From positions 1 through 64,000 of the forward strand of contig NZ_JADBHF010000013.1 of NCBI RefSeq assembly GCF_017808105.1: a stretch of DNA of 64,000 nt, read 5' to 3'. Shown here in pieces: positions 51,200 through 58,985 of this stretch (the stretch's first letter is position 1; each line of letters begins with the position of its first letter). Source of the stretch: Brevibacterium renqingii (GTDB lineage Bacteria > Actinomycetota > Actinomycetes > Actinomycetales > Brevibacteriaceae). The notes under the pieces are model-generated. The model made no database searches and was not told the DNA's origin. It worked only from the letters and a program-made list of their open reading frames with translations. A program made the position numbers and the translations under genes.

Positions 51200-51864
51200 C
51201 CCGCATACTCATCGTCGAGGACGAAGACCGCATCGCCTCCTTCGTGGCCAAGGGGCTGCGGGCCGAGGGGTTCTCCCCCGATGTCGTCGAGGACGGCCAC
51301 GAGGCGATCGAGCTCGTGCGCACCGGCCGCTACGACCTCGTCGTCCTCGACCTCGGCCTGCCGGGCCTCGACGGCTTCAGCGTGCTGCGGATGATCCGCA
51401 GCGAACGCCATGAGCTGCCCGTCATCATCCTCACCGCCCGGGAGTCGATCGAGGACACCGTCGCCGGACTGTCGAGCGGCGCCGATGACTATATGCGCAA
51501 GCCGTTCGCCTTCGATGAGCTCCTCGCCCGCATCCGGCTGCGCCTGCGCGCCGCCGACCCGCAGGAGGCGACGGTGCTGCGGGCCGGCGATATCGCCCTC
51601 GACGTCCGCACCCGCCGCGCCCATATCGGGGACACCACCGTCGAGCTCAGCTCCCGCGAATTCACCCTCCTCGAGGTCTTCGTCAAACACCCCGACCAGG
51701 TCCTCAGCCGCGCCCAGCTGCTCAGCCGGGTCTGGGGCCTCGACTTCGACCCCGGTTCGAATGTCGTCGACGTCTACGTGCGCTATCTGCGGGAGAAGCT
51801 CGGCCATGAGACGTTCGAGACCGTCCGCGGCGCCGGCTACCGGCTGCGCGTGACGAAGATGTGA
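51196..51864 (+). CDS. OmpR/PhoB family response regulator
   Basis: A 222-aa regulator with Asp52 in YDLVVLDLGLPGLDGFSVLR, the conserved Lys in GADDYMRKPFAFDELLARIR and a winged-helix Trans_Reg_C domain (VELSSREFTLLEVFVKHPDQ, FETVRGAGYRLRV). The start is TTG 51196, overlapping the kinase stop and served by GAAGGAGAG. The stop codon lies inside an 18-bp tandem repeat that may be its own DNA target. Confidence 0.93.
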   Translation: MTRILIVEDEDRIASFVAKGLRAEGFSPDVVEDGHEAIELVRTGRYDLVVLDLGLPGLDGFSVLRMIRSERHELPVIILTARESIEDTVAGLSSGADDYMRKPFAFDELLARIRLRLRAADPQEATVLRAGDIALDVRTRRAHIGDTTVELSSREFTLLEVFVKHPDQVLSRAQLLSRVWGLDFDPGSNVVDVYVRYLREKLGHETFETVRGAGYRLRVTKM

Positions 51865-51893
51865 AAGCTCTCGAAGATGTGAAAGCTCTCATC
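51855..51893 (+). promoter_or_regulatory. 18-bp tandem repeat spanning the regulator stop codon, upstream of DUF4956
   Basis: GAAGATGTGAAAGCTCTC occurs perfectly at 51855-51872 and 51873-51890; the second copy runs on into ATC to make CTCTCATC. TTCACCT and TTAACCT follow about 17 bp apart. Tandem sites spaced by 18 bp are close to the spacing used by OmpR-family dimers. The DUF4956 start is 65 bp further on. Confidence 0.55.
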
Positions 51894-51957
51894 TTCACCT
51901 CATCGTGGTCTTAACCTCGCCCACCAGAGTGGATGGTGAACGTCAAAAGGAGGAACC

Positions 51958-52593
51958 ATGCCATTCGCCATCGCCGTGGGCACCGATCTGGTCGCCATCG
52001 TCGTACTCGCCTACGTCCTGTACTTCCGCCGTCACCGTCGGCGCGATCTGCTGCTGTCCTATGTTGCGCTCAACATCGGAGTCGTCGCGGTCACCTCGGC
52101 GTTGGGATCGGTCGAGGTCGGCGTCGGGCTGGGCATGGGTCTGTTCGGCATCCTCTCGATCATCCGTCTGCGCTCGGACCAGATCACGCAGCAGGAGATC
52201 GCCTACTACTTCACGGCCCTGGCGCTCGGCCTGCTGGCCGGACTCCATCCGGAGCCGATGTGGCTGACCCCCGTGCTCTCCGCGCTCGTCATCCTGGCCA
52301 TCGCGGTCCTCGACAGCCCGCTCATCGCCGCCTCGACGCACCGTCACACCCTGACCCTGGACCGTGCGATCACAGATCGGGACGCGCTGATGGCGCACCT
52401 GACCGAGATGTTCGCCGCCGACACCGTCCGCGTCGAGGTCCTCGACATCGACCTCGTCCGCGACACCACGCTCGTCGACGTCCGCTACCGGGCCAAGCCC
52501 CGCCGCCGGTCCGGTGCCGCCGAGGCCGCGCAGCCCGGCAGCCGCGCCGCTGCCGACCATATGCCGGGAATGCTCGACACCGAGGTCCGATGA
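51958..52593 (+). CDS. DUF4956 domain membrane protein
   Basis: A 211-aa protein with about four to five hydrophobic segments (ATDLVAIVVLAYVLYF-like start, DLLLSYVALNIGVVAVTSAL, GVGLGMGLFGILSIIRLRSD) and a soluble C-terminal ferredoxin-like part (VRVEVLDIDLVRDTTLVDVR). FGILSIIRLRSDQITQQEIAYYF is the family signature region. DUF4956 genes commonly adjoin VTC-domain genes in bacteria. ATG 51958 has AAAGGAGG upstream and the stop overlaps the VTC gene. Function unknown; a membrane partner of the VTC protein is the likeliest role. Confidence 0.85.
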   Translation: MPFAIAVGTDLVAIVVLAYVLYFRRHRRRDLLLSYVALNIGVVAVTSALGSVEVGVGLGMGLFGILSIIRLRSDQITQQEIAYYFTALALGLLAGLHPEPMWLTPVLSALVILAIAVLDSPLIAASTHRHTLTLDRAITDRDALMAHLTEMFAADTVRVEVLDIDLVRDTTLVDVRYRAKPRRRSGAAEAAQPGSRAAADHMPGMLDTEVR

Positions 52594-53528
52594 TGCGGGA
52601 CGCCACCATCGCCGAGGCAGTCCCCGACGAGGGCATGAACCCCGCCCTGGCAGGCGGGCCGGCGAGCGCCGACAGCGCCGAGGCCGCCACCGCGAGCGGG
52701 CTCGCCCTCGAGACGCAGCTGCAGCGGCTGGCACCGATCTCGCTCGACGAGATCAACGCGCAGGCGAGGCTGATGACTCGCGTCGATCGGAAGTACTTCC
52801 TTCCGCGCGGGCTCTTCATCGACCTGCTCGCGGCGACCCGGGACGATTTCCGTGTCCTCGAGATCGGCGGCAAGCACCGCTTCGAGTACCGCACCACCTA
52901 TTTCGATACTCCCGATTTCCGGTTCTACCGTGACCATGTCCAGGAGCGTCGGCACCGGTTCAAGGTCCGCACCCGCACCTATGTCGATACCGGGACCTGT
53001 CATCTCGAGGTGAAGTCGAAGGGCTACCGCGGTCAGACGGTCAAGGAGCGCATCGCCCATCCCCTCGAGTCTCCGCTGACGCTCACGCCCGGGGACCGGG
53101 AGTTCATCGACTCCGTCCTCGACGGAGCACCGGCTCAGGCGGGTCGTAGCTCAGCCGACCGCATTGGGAGCGCTGGCCGCAGCGCGAGCACTGGCCACAG
53201 TGCGAGCGCCCGTGCCCGATTGCGGGCCGCGGACCTCGAACCCGTAGTCGAGACTGTCTACGACCGCATCACCCTCTGCCATGCGGACCAGCGGCTGACC
53301 TGTGACCTCGACATCCGCGCGGTCCACGGTGATGAGCAGCACGTCGGGCCGAGCGATGTCCTCGTCGAGACCAAGTCGCCCGGTGGCGGCGGGATCTGGG
53401 ACGGTCTGCTCAAGCAGGTCGGCGTCCGGCCGCACAAGGTGAGCAAGTACTGCGTCTCGGCCGCGCTGCTCTACCCGCAGCTGCCGAGCAACCCCTGGGA
53501 GAGGACGATCCGCCGGTACTTCCGGTGA
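52590..53528 (+). CDS. VTC domain protein (polyphosphate polymerase family)
   Basis: A 312-aa CYTH/VTC-fold protein, related to the catalytic domain of yeast vacuolar transporter chaperone Vtc4 that makes polyphosphate from ATP. The tunnel-lining basic and acidic residues appear in MTRVDRKYFLPRGLF, FEYRTTYFDTPDFRFYRDHV, HRFKVRTRTY, CHLEVKSKGYRGQTVKERI, VLVETKSPGGGGIWDGLLK and HKVSKYCVSAAL. A Ser/Ala/Arg-rich insertion (about 195-215) is non-conserved. ATG 52590 or 52593; overlaps DUF4956. Polymerase activity is inferred from the family. Confidence 0.85.
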   Translation: MMRDATIAEAVPDEGMNPALAGGPASADSAEAATASGLALETQLQRLAPISLDEINAQARLMTRVDRKYFLPRGLFIDLLAATRDDFRVLEIGGKHRFEYRTTYFDTPDFRFYRDHVQERRHRFKVRTRTYVDTGTCHLEVKSKGYRGQTVKERIAHPLESPLTLTPGDREFIDSVLDGAPAQAGRSSADRIGSAGRSASTGHSASARARLRAADLEPVVETVYDRITLCHADQRLTCDLDIRAVHGDEQHVGPSDVLVETKSPGGGGIWDGLLKQVGVRPHKVSKYCVSAALLYPQLPSNPWERTIRRYFR

Positions 53529-53556
53529 GGTCGGCCCTGCTGAGCCGGAGCCCGGC

Positions 53557-53624
53557 CTCGTTCAACGCTGCGACAGAATATCGACACGGGGCAGCGACGA
53601 TATTCTGACTCAGCGTTGAACGAG
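53557..53624. terminator. Bidirectional terminator-like hairpin
   Basis: CTCGTTCAACGCTG (53557-53570) with CAGCGTTGAACGAG (53611-53624), and inner AGAATATCG (53575-53583) with CGATATTCT (53598-53606). Lies between the convergent VTC and MFS genes. Confidence 0.75.
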
Positions 53625-53664
53625 CCGCACCGTTGAACGGGCCGCACTGTCGTGCGCCCGAAGC

Positions 53665-55164
53665 TCAGGAGTGCGTGTATTCCGACCGGGGCTGTGTCTT
53701 CTTCCGCCCGCGGGCGAGGTCGACCAGTCCGATGATTCCGGCGAAGACGATGACGAGCGCGATGAACCCGAAGCCTGCGACGATGGCCGCGCCGTAGCCG
53801 GCCATCGGCTGGACGATGAAGAAGACTGCGGTGACGATCGCGATGCCGATGGCCGTGCCCACGCGCTGTCCGGTCTGCATCACGCCGCCGGAGCTTCCCG
53901 CGTAGTCGACGGGAACCTCGGCGAGGGTGAGCGTCTGGTTCGGGCTGATCGCCATGCCCTGCCCGAGACCGGTGATCCCGAGCGTGAGGAGCAGCCACCA
54001 GATGCTGATGCCCCAGGCCTCATGGGCCAGCACCAGGAGCGCCGAGGCGACGACCCCGGCCAGGCCGATTCCGACCCCGAGGACGACCATCTTGCGTCCG
54101 AAGGTGAGCACGACGCGGCCGGCCGCCTGCGCGGCGAGGGCCGAGAGCAGTGCCGAGGGCAGGCCGACGAGGCCCGCATGGAGGGCGGAGAACCCGAGGC
54201 CGTTCTGCAGGTAGAGGGCCACGATGACCCAGATGCCGGGCATGCCGACGAAGTACATGGACGTCAGCGATGCCCCGTAGGCGAAGCTGCGGGTCCGGAA
54301 CAGCTGCATGTCGACCATCGGCGATCCGCCTCGGCGGGAGTAGCGGTTCTCCCACCGCACCCACAGCCAGATGACGACGGCGCCGACCGGGACGAGCGCG
54401 TAGATCCAGGCCCCTGCGCTGCGTTCGAGGAAGGGCAGCATGATCAGCAGCGTGCCCACGGCGAGCAGGACGAGTCCGACCGGGTCGAAGTCGGCGCGCT
54501 GCCGGTCGTGCGGCTCGGACTCAGTGTCGGACTCGGGCTCAGTGTCGGACTCGGAGTCGGTGCCGACCCAGGCGCTCTTCGGGAGCCAGAACCGGCCGAG
54601 GATGATCGCTGCCAGGGCGATCGGCACGTTGATGAGGAACGCCGAACGCCATCCCCACTCCTCGCCGAGCACGGCGATGAGCCCGCCGCCGAGGACGGGC
54701 CCGATGCCCACGGAGACGCCGACGATCGTGCCGAACATCCCGAAGGCGCGACCGCGCACCTTGCCGTGGAAGTACTGTTGGAGCATCCCCACGCCCTGGG
54801 GGCTGAGCAGACCGGAGCCGAGGCCCATGACGACGCGGGCGATGTTGAGCACGAGCGGATCCGGGGACAGCCCGGAGATGAGGGAGCCGAGGGCGAAGAC
54901 GCTGACGCCGATGATGAAGAGGCGGCCCCGACCGAAGAGATCGCCGGCGCGCCCGGCTGCGACGAGGAGCACGCCGAAGGCGAGCGTATAGCCCGAGAGC
55001 ACCCATTGGATCGCCGAGTTCGACGCCCCGATCGAGCGCTGCATGTCAGGGAGGATGACATTGACGATCGAGACGCTCAGCAGCGACATGAACATCGGGA
55101 CGAGCATCACCGCAAGGATCTTGCGCTGCTCGGCGGTCATGACCGTCTCGGAAGTATCACTCAT
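53665..55164 (-). CDS. MFS drug efflux pump, DHA2-like
   Basis: A 499-aa exporter with 14 predicted helices: PMFMSLLSVSIVNVILPDMQ, motif A AAGRAGDLFGRGRLFIIGVS, and WVLSGYTLAFGVLL. The central loop carries a Ser/Asp/Glu/Pro repeat (SESDTEPESDTESEPHDRQ) that is probably cytoplasmic. No regulator adjoins it. Start ATG 55164 with GGGGGAG about 12 bp upstream. Substrate not predictable. Confidence 0.88.
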   Translation of the reverse strand: MSDTSETVMTAEQRKILAVMLVPMFMSLLSVSIVNVILPDMQRSIGASNSAIQWVLSGYTLAFGVLLVAAGRAGDLFGRGRLFIIGVSVFALGSLISGLSPDPLVLNIARVVMGLGSGLLSPQGVGMLQQYFHGKVRGRAFGMFGTIVGVSVGIGPVLGGGLIAVLGEEWGWRSAFLINVPIALAAIILGRFWLPKSAWVGTDSESDTEPESDTESEPHDRQRADFDPVGLVLLAVGTLLIMLPFLERSAGAWIYALVPVGAVVIWLWVRWENRYSRRGGSPMVDMQLFRTRSFAYGASLTSMYFVGMPGIWVIVALYLQNGLGFSALHAGLVGLPSALLSALAAQAAGRVVLTFGRKMVVLGVGIGLAGVVASALLVLAHEAWGISIWWLLLTLGITGLGQGMAISPNQTLTLAEVPVDYAGSSGGVMQTGQRVGTAIGIAIVTAVFFIVQPMAGYGAAIVAGFGFIALVIVFAGIIGLVDLARGRKKTQPRSEYTHS

Positions 55165-55262
55165 TCGTATTGTTCTACTCCCCCGCGCTCACAAGCACAA
55201 TCGGTGACCGTGGTGCGATTGCTCACGCACCTCGAGGGCTGCTTCTCCTTGTCAACTGCAAA

Positions 55263-55324
55263 CGGCCCTGTCTGCGACAGAAAGCCCTGTTCGCAACCAG
55301 TGCTTTCTGTCGCAGACAGGGCCG
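55263..55324. terminator. Hairpin with 23-bp perfect stem
   Basis: Arms 55263-55285 and 55302-55324 are perfect complements over 23 bp (starting CGGCCCTGTCTGCGACAG) with a 16-nt loop. It follows the DUF3151 gene on the minus strand and precedes the MFS gene on the same strand. Confidence 0.8.
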
Positions 55325-55351
55325 CAAGGAAGCCGTCCCGTCAGAGCGGGC

Positions 55352-55813
55352 CTACTCCCCCTTGCCGATCGCCTCGGCGGCGGTCGGGTCCGACGAGCGC
55401 AGGAACTCCTCGATGCGGGCGGCTTCCTCACCCTCGCCGATGGCGCCGGCGGCCCGGCCGAGCGCGTAGAGGGCGCGGAGGAATCCGCGGTTGACCTCGT
55501 GCGAGTACGGGATCGGCCCGGCCCCGCGCCAGCCGGCGGCGCGCAGAGCGTCGAGACCGCGGTGGTAGCCGACGCGGGCGTAGGCATAGGCGTCGACGAG
55601 ACGGCCCTCCTTGTGCGCCTCATCGGCGAGCTCGGCCCAGGCCAGCGACGAGGCGGGGAGGGCGGCGACGACGTCGACGGGCTCCTCGCCGGCGTCGATG
55701 CGCGTCTTGGCCTCCACGTCCGGGTGGTCGTCGGGCAGGTAGGTCGGCTGCGGCCCGAGCTGGCTCGCGTCCAGGTTGCCGATGTGCGATGGGCTGCCGA
55801 TGGGCTGGGTCAT
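55352..55813 (-). CDS. DUF3151 domain-containing protein
   Basis: A 153-aa actinobacterial protein of unknown function: helical, soluble, with LPASSLAWAELADEAHKEGR, DAYAYARVGYHRGLDALRAA and GWRGAGPIPYSHEVNRGFLR, the conserved DUF3151 core. ATG 55813 has AAGGAG 6 bp upstream. It is usually found as a single gene near purine or glycolytic genes in related genomes; here it precedes a strong hairpin. Confidence 0.88.
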   Translation of the reverse strand: MTQPIGSPSHIGNLDASQLGPQPTYLPDDHPDVEAKTRIDAGEEPVDVVAALPASSLAWAELADEAHKEGRLVDAYAYARVGYHRGLDALRAAGWRGAGPIPYSHEVNRGFLRALYALGRAAGAIGEGEEAARIEEFLRSSDPTAAEAIGKGE

Positions 55814-55866
55814 TGCTTCTCCTTCTTGATCAGTTCCTTCCTGATCAGTATCGTCATCTGCTCGCC

Positions 55867-55884
55867 GAGGCGGCTCCCCGCCTC
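55867..55884. terminator. Short GC hairpin after the GDPD-like gene
   Basis: GAGGCGG (55867-55873) and CCGCCTC (55878-55884) with loop CTCC. It lies 11 bp past the stop of the GDPD-like gene and includes one copy of the recurrent GCCGAGGCGG 10-mer. Confidence 0.5.
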
Positions 55885-55894
55885 CGAGTCACGT

Positions 55895-56812
55895 TCAATC
55901 GGTCTTCACTTCGGAGGGCAGCACCTCATACGGGTTCGTGCTCAGTGCGCCGAAGGCGCCCGCATCGGCGAGCTTGTCGAGCTGCTTCTCGTCCTTGACG
56001 CCGGTGGCCCACACATCGAGGTCCGAATCGGCCCAGGTCGACACGGCGTCAGCGCGCACTGCCACCGCGGTGTAGCCGGACTGTGCAAGGTCCTCGGGAG
56101 ACGACGTCGCATAGTCCCCGGTGAACATCGCGTCGACGCCGGCATCGGCGGCGGCACGGGCCACCTCGGCGTCGGCGGTGCGCACGATCGTCGAATCCGT
56201 CAGCTCCGCCTCGGTGATGGTCTGCAGGGCGGGACCGGCGACCTTAGCGGAATCGATCTCGGGCAGGAAGACGGTGTCGCCGCCGAGCTCGTCGACGAGT
56301 TCGTCCCAGGTGATGGGCTCACCGGCCTTCGTGTCCTTGCGCGGAGGCGAGATCGATGCGTCGTCGAACTCGTCGGCGGTGACCTCGTCGAGGCCCTTCT
56401 TCAGGCCCATCGACTTCGCCGCGGTCTCGGGGTCGGCGGCGACGATCGTGCCGTCCTTCAGAGCGCTCAGGGTGGGCGCCGGGAGGTAGCCGAACTTCAC
56501 GTTCTCCGTGAAGGCGAGCTTCGAATTGGCCGGGTACACGGCGGAACCGCCGTCGAGTGCGGCGACGGCCGGCGGATTGAGCGAATCGACGGTCAGCTGG
56601 TCCTTGCTGCCGAAGATGTTGAACAGCAGCACGCCGACGAGGGCGACGAGGACGATCGCACCGGCCCACAGGGGTGCGTTGAACTTCTTCGGCTCCGGAC
56701 GCTCGGGCACCGGGAGACGCTCATGGGATTCGGGTTCGACCGCCGGCAGAGGGTCGTTGACTCCGCGCCCATAGCGGTCTCTGTCGACGCGGCCTGGCTT
56801 CCGCTTGCTCAT
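55895..56812 (-). CDS. Membrane-anchored GDPD-like protein lacking catalytic residues
   Basis: A 305-aa protein: charged cytosolic start, one helix (APLWAGAIVLVALVGVLLFNI, about residues 46-66), then a domain that follows the glycerophosphodiester phosphodiesterase barrel. DGTIVAADPETAAKSMGL takes the place of the HDPTLDRTT loop, PITWDELVDELGGDTVFLPE the place of the PTLEEVL...NIEIK strand, and LDVWATGVKDEKQLDKLADA the C-terminal strand-helix. The HRG, HD and E-x-K residues are missing, so hydrolysis is unlikely. It overlaps a GT2 glycosyltransferase gene by 4 bases. A binding or scaffolding role at the envelope is inferred. Confidence 0.7.
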   Translation of the reverse strand: MSKRKPGRVDRDRYGRGVNDPLPAVEPESHERLPVPERPEPKKFNAPLWAGAIVLVALVGVLLFNIFGSKDQLTVDSLNPPAVAALDGGSAVYPANSKLAFTENVKFGYLPAPTLSALKDGTIVAADPETAAKSMGLKKGLDEVTADEFDDASISPPRKDTKAGEPITWDELVDELGGDTVFLPEIDSAKVAGPALQTITEAELTDSTIVRTADAEVARAAADAGVDAMFTGDYATSSPEDLAQSGYTAVAVRADAVSTWADSDLDVWATGVKDEKQLDKLADAGAFGALSTNPYEVLPSEVKTD

Positions 56813-57888
56813 CGGCTTCCGTCCTTCGTCGTTCCCGCTCCGGTCACCAGGCCCCTGAGGAATCCGGCGCCCCAGCACAGATGCATGGTCGGCAGCACGA
56901 TGCCGAACCAGAACCGTTCCCGTCTCCCGCAGTCCTTCGCCGCCGAGGCGGTCGCGAGGATCCCGGCGATGTAGCCGAAGCTGGGCACGTGGACGAGTGA
57001 GGTGAATCGGCGGAGGAGCTTCGGCCACGTCTTCGTCCGGCCCGTCAGCTGCAGCAGGGTCTCGATGACGGCGGCGCTCATGCCGAGCACGAGCAGCGGT
57101 GGGGCGAAGTAGCGGATGGAGTTCTGCCCGCCGTAGCGGCGGATGAGCTCGGCGCGCCAGATGCCGGTCGCCCAGAACTGGCGGGCGATCTTCGACCACG
57201 TTCCGCGCGGCCAGTAGGTGACCTCCATGTCGGGGTTGAACCAGATGCGGCCGCCGGCGGTGCGGATGCGCAGGTTGAGCTCCCAGTCCTGTCCGCGTCG
57301 GATGCCTTCGTCGAAGCCGTCGAGGGTTTCGAAGACCTCGCGTCGGTAGACGCCGAGGTAGGCCGATTCGGCTTCCTGCGCCTCGTCGCCGGAGTGATAG
57401 GCGGGGCCGCCGAGGCCGACCGGGGACATGTAGGCGCGGGCGACGGCCTTCTGGAACGCGGTCCTGCCCTTCGCGAGCATGAGTCCCCCGCAGTTCGCGG
57501 CCTTGGTCTCGCGGAGGGTGTCGATGGCCTGCTGCGTGTATTCGGGGTTGAGTCCGGAGTGGGCGTCGACGCGGATGATGACCGGGTGACGGGTCGCGGC
57601 GAAGGCGAGGTTGAGCCCGATCGGGGTCGCGGCCTCCGGGTTGTCGACCGTCTGGATCCGCGCATCGGCGGCCGCCATGTCGGCGATGATGCGGTTCGTG
57701 TCGTCGGTCGAGGGGCCGAGGGCGAGAACGACTTCCTTGTCCCCGTCGTAGTCCTGGGCGAGGATCGTGGTGATCGCCTGCTCGATGTGCTCGGCCTCGT
57801 TGAGCACCGGCATGATGTAGGAGACTCCGGGTCTCTCGGCCAGCGGCGGCAGGCCCTCCGGGGTCAGGATCTCAATTGCTTTCGACAC
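56809..57888 (-). CDS. Family 2 glycosyltransferase
   Basis: A 359-aa GT-A enzyme with GVSYIMPVLNEAEHIEQAIT at residues about 22-41 and the nucleotide-sugar Asp in VIIRVDAHSGLNPEYTQQ. The acceptor motif is GFDEGIRRGQDWELNLRIRT, and two to three hydrophobic segments follow residue 255 (APPLLVLGMSAAVIETLL). It resembles actinobacterial sugar transferases with succinoglycan-type GT2 domains. The start is GTG 57888. It forms a two-gene operon with the GDPD-like protein; a cell-envelope glycan or glycolipid is a plausible product. Confidence 0.87.
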   Translation of the reverse strand: MSKAIEILTPEGLPPLAERPGVSYIMPVLNEAEHIEQAITTILAQDYDGDKEVVLALGPSTDDTNRIIADMAAADARIQTVDNPEAATPIGLNLAFAATRHPVIIRVDAHSGLNPEYTQQAIDTLRETKAANCGGLMLAKGRTAFQKAVARAYMSPVGLGGPAYHSGDEAQEAESAYLGVYRREVFETLDGFDEGIRRGQDWELNLRIRTAGGRIWFNPDMEVTYWPRGTWSKIARQFWATGIWRAELIRRYGGQNSIRYFAPPLLVLGMSAAVIETLLQLTGRTKTWPKLLRRFTSLVHVPSFGYIAGILATASAAKDCGRRERFWFGIVLPTMHLCWGAGFLRGLVTGAGTTKDGSR

Positions 57889-57949
57889 GCTTTCAATCTT
57901 CCCACATGTGCGCGGGCGCGGCCTTGAGGGGTCACACAGCCTGGTGGAG

Positions 57950-57975
57950 CCTGCGTCGGCGACCTGCGTCGGCGA
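57950..57975 (+). repeat. 13-bp tandem repeat, two copies
   Basis: CCTGCGTCGGCGA is repeated perfectly at 57950-57962 and 57963-57975, with a partial third copy beginning CCTGCGAGGA. It lies in the 155-bp gap upstream of the GT2 gene and downstream of the CoA-transferase gene. Confidence 0.7.
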
Positions 57976-58043
57976 CCTGCGAGGACTCGAGGTGCCGGTC
58001 GGCGATCTGCGGTCCGAGGTGACGACGACGACCTCGCGGCCGA

Positions 58044-58880
58044 TCAGCCCGCGACGACGGCCTCGATCGGCAGATCGTGCGTGCAGGCGAACTCGGTCCA
58101 GTGCGCGGTGGGCTCGGCGGCGAAGGCGCGTTCGAGCGCCTCGTGCTCGGATCCGAGGTTCGCGGCCAGTGATTTCGCGAAGTGCGGCTCGAGACAGGCG
58201 ACGGCCACGTGCCCGTCCTGTGTGGCGTAGGTGCGGTAGAAGGGCGAACCCCCGCCGAGGTGGCTGCCCGGTGAACTCAGACCGTGCCGGGCCGGTCCTG
58301 CCGCCCAGGCGGCCGCCTCGTCGAGGACGACACGTCTGACGATTCCGCCCGTTTCCCCGCTTCCGCGCTGTTCCTTCCGGCGCAGACCGGCCACGGCCTC
58401 GAGCGCGGCGTGCTCACCGCCGAGGACGTCGGCGACGGGCACTGTCGGCATGCTTTCGGGCACGAGAGTGGCGTGCGCGGCCTGATAGGTGAGGTCATGT
58501 CCGGGGACATCGGCGCGGTCGCCTGCGAAACCGACGATCTCGACGTGGACGAGAGCGTTCTCCTCGACGAGTTCGGGCACGCCCAGCGCGGCCGCGGCCT
58601 TCGGGCGCATGGCGGTGAGCAGGATGTCGGCGTCCGCGGCGAGCTCGCTCAGCCGGCCGCGCCCCGCAGGGTCCTTGAGGTCGATCGTGAGGATCTCCTG
58701 ACCTGCGGTCAGCTCCTCGTAATAGGCGGGGACGGCAGCGGCGAGGGCATCGCCGGCCGGCGGCTCGACCTTGATCACACGCGCCCCGAGGGCAGTCAAT
58801 CGCGCCGCGGCCAGCGGCCCGGGCAGATTGCCGGCCAGCGAGATCACTGTCACTCCGTCAAGCGGCTGCCGATCATCCAT
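58044..58880 (-). CDS. Short CaiB/BaiF family (family III) CoA-transferase
   Basis: A 278-aa protein with the family III CoA-transferase start (LDGVTVISLAGNLPGPLAAA, ARVIKVEPPAGDALAAAVPA, ILTIDLKDPAGRGRLSELAA) and the probable catalytic Asp in VPVADVLGGEHAALEAVAGL. Usual members have about 380-400 residues; this one lacks part of the end but keeps the PFYRTYATQDGHVAVACLE strand. Short forms such as alpha-methylacyl-CoA racemase-like proteins exist. ATG 58880 has GAGGAGAG upstream. Acyl substrate unknown. Confidence 0.8.
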   Translation of the reverse strand: MDDRQPLDGVTVISLAGNLPGPLAAARLTALGARVIKVEPPAGDALAAAVPAYYEELTAGQEILTIDLKDPAGRGRLSELAADADILLTAMRPKAAAALGVPELVEENALVHVEIVGFAGDRADVPGHDLTYQAAHATLVPESMPTVPVADVLGGEHAALEAVAGLRRKEQRGSGETGGIVRRVVLDEAAAWAAGPARHGLSSPGSHLGGGSPFYRTYATQDGHVAVACLEPHFAKSLAANLGSEHEALERAFAAEPTAHWTEFACTHDLPIEAVVAG

Positions 58881-58985
58881 CGTCTCTCCTCAAAGGTGCG
58901 GGTCACGTGTCCGGTTGAAAGTGCTGGCCATGTGCAGTTGGCCAGGTGAGTCATGTGCGCGGGGGTCGGCTCGAACGCCGCCCGC

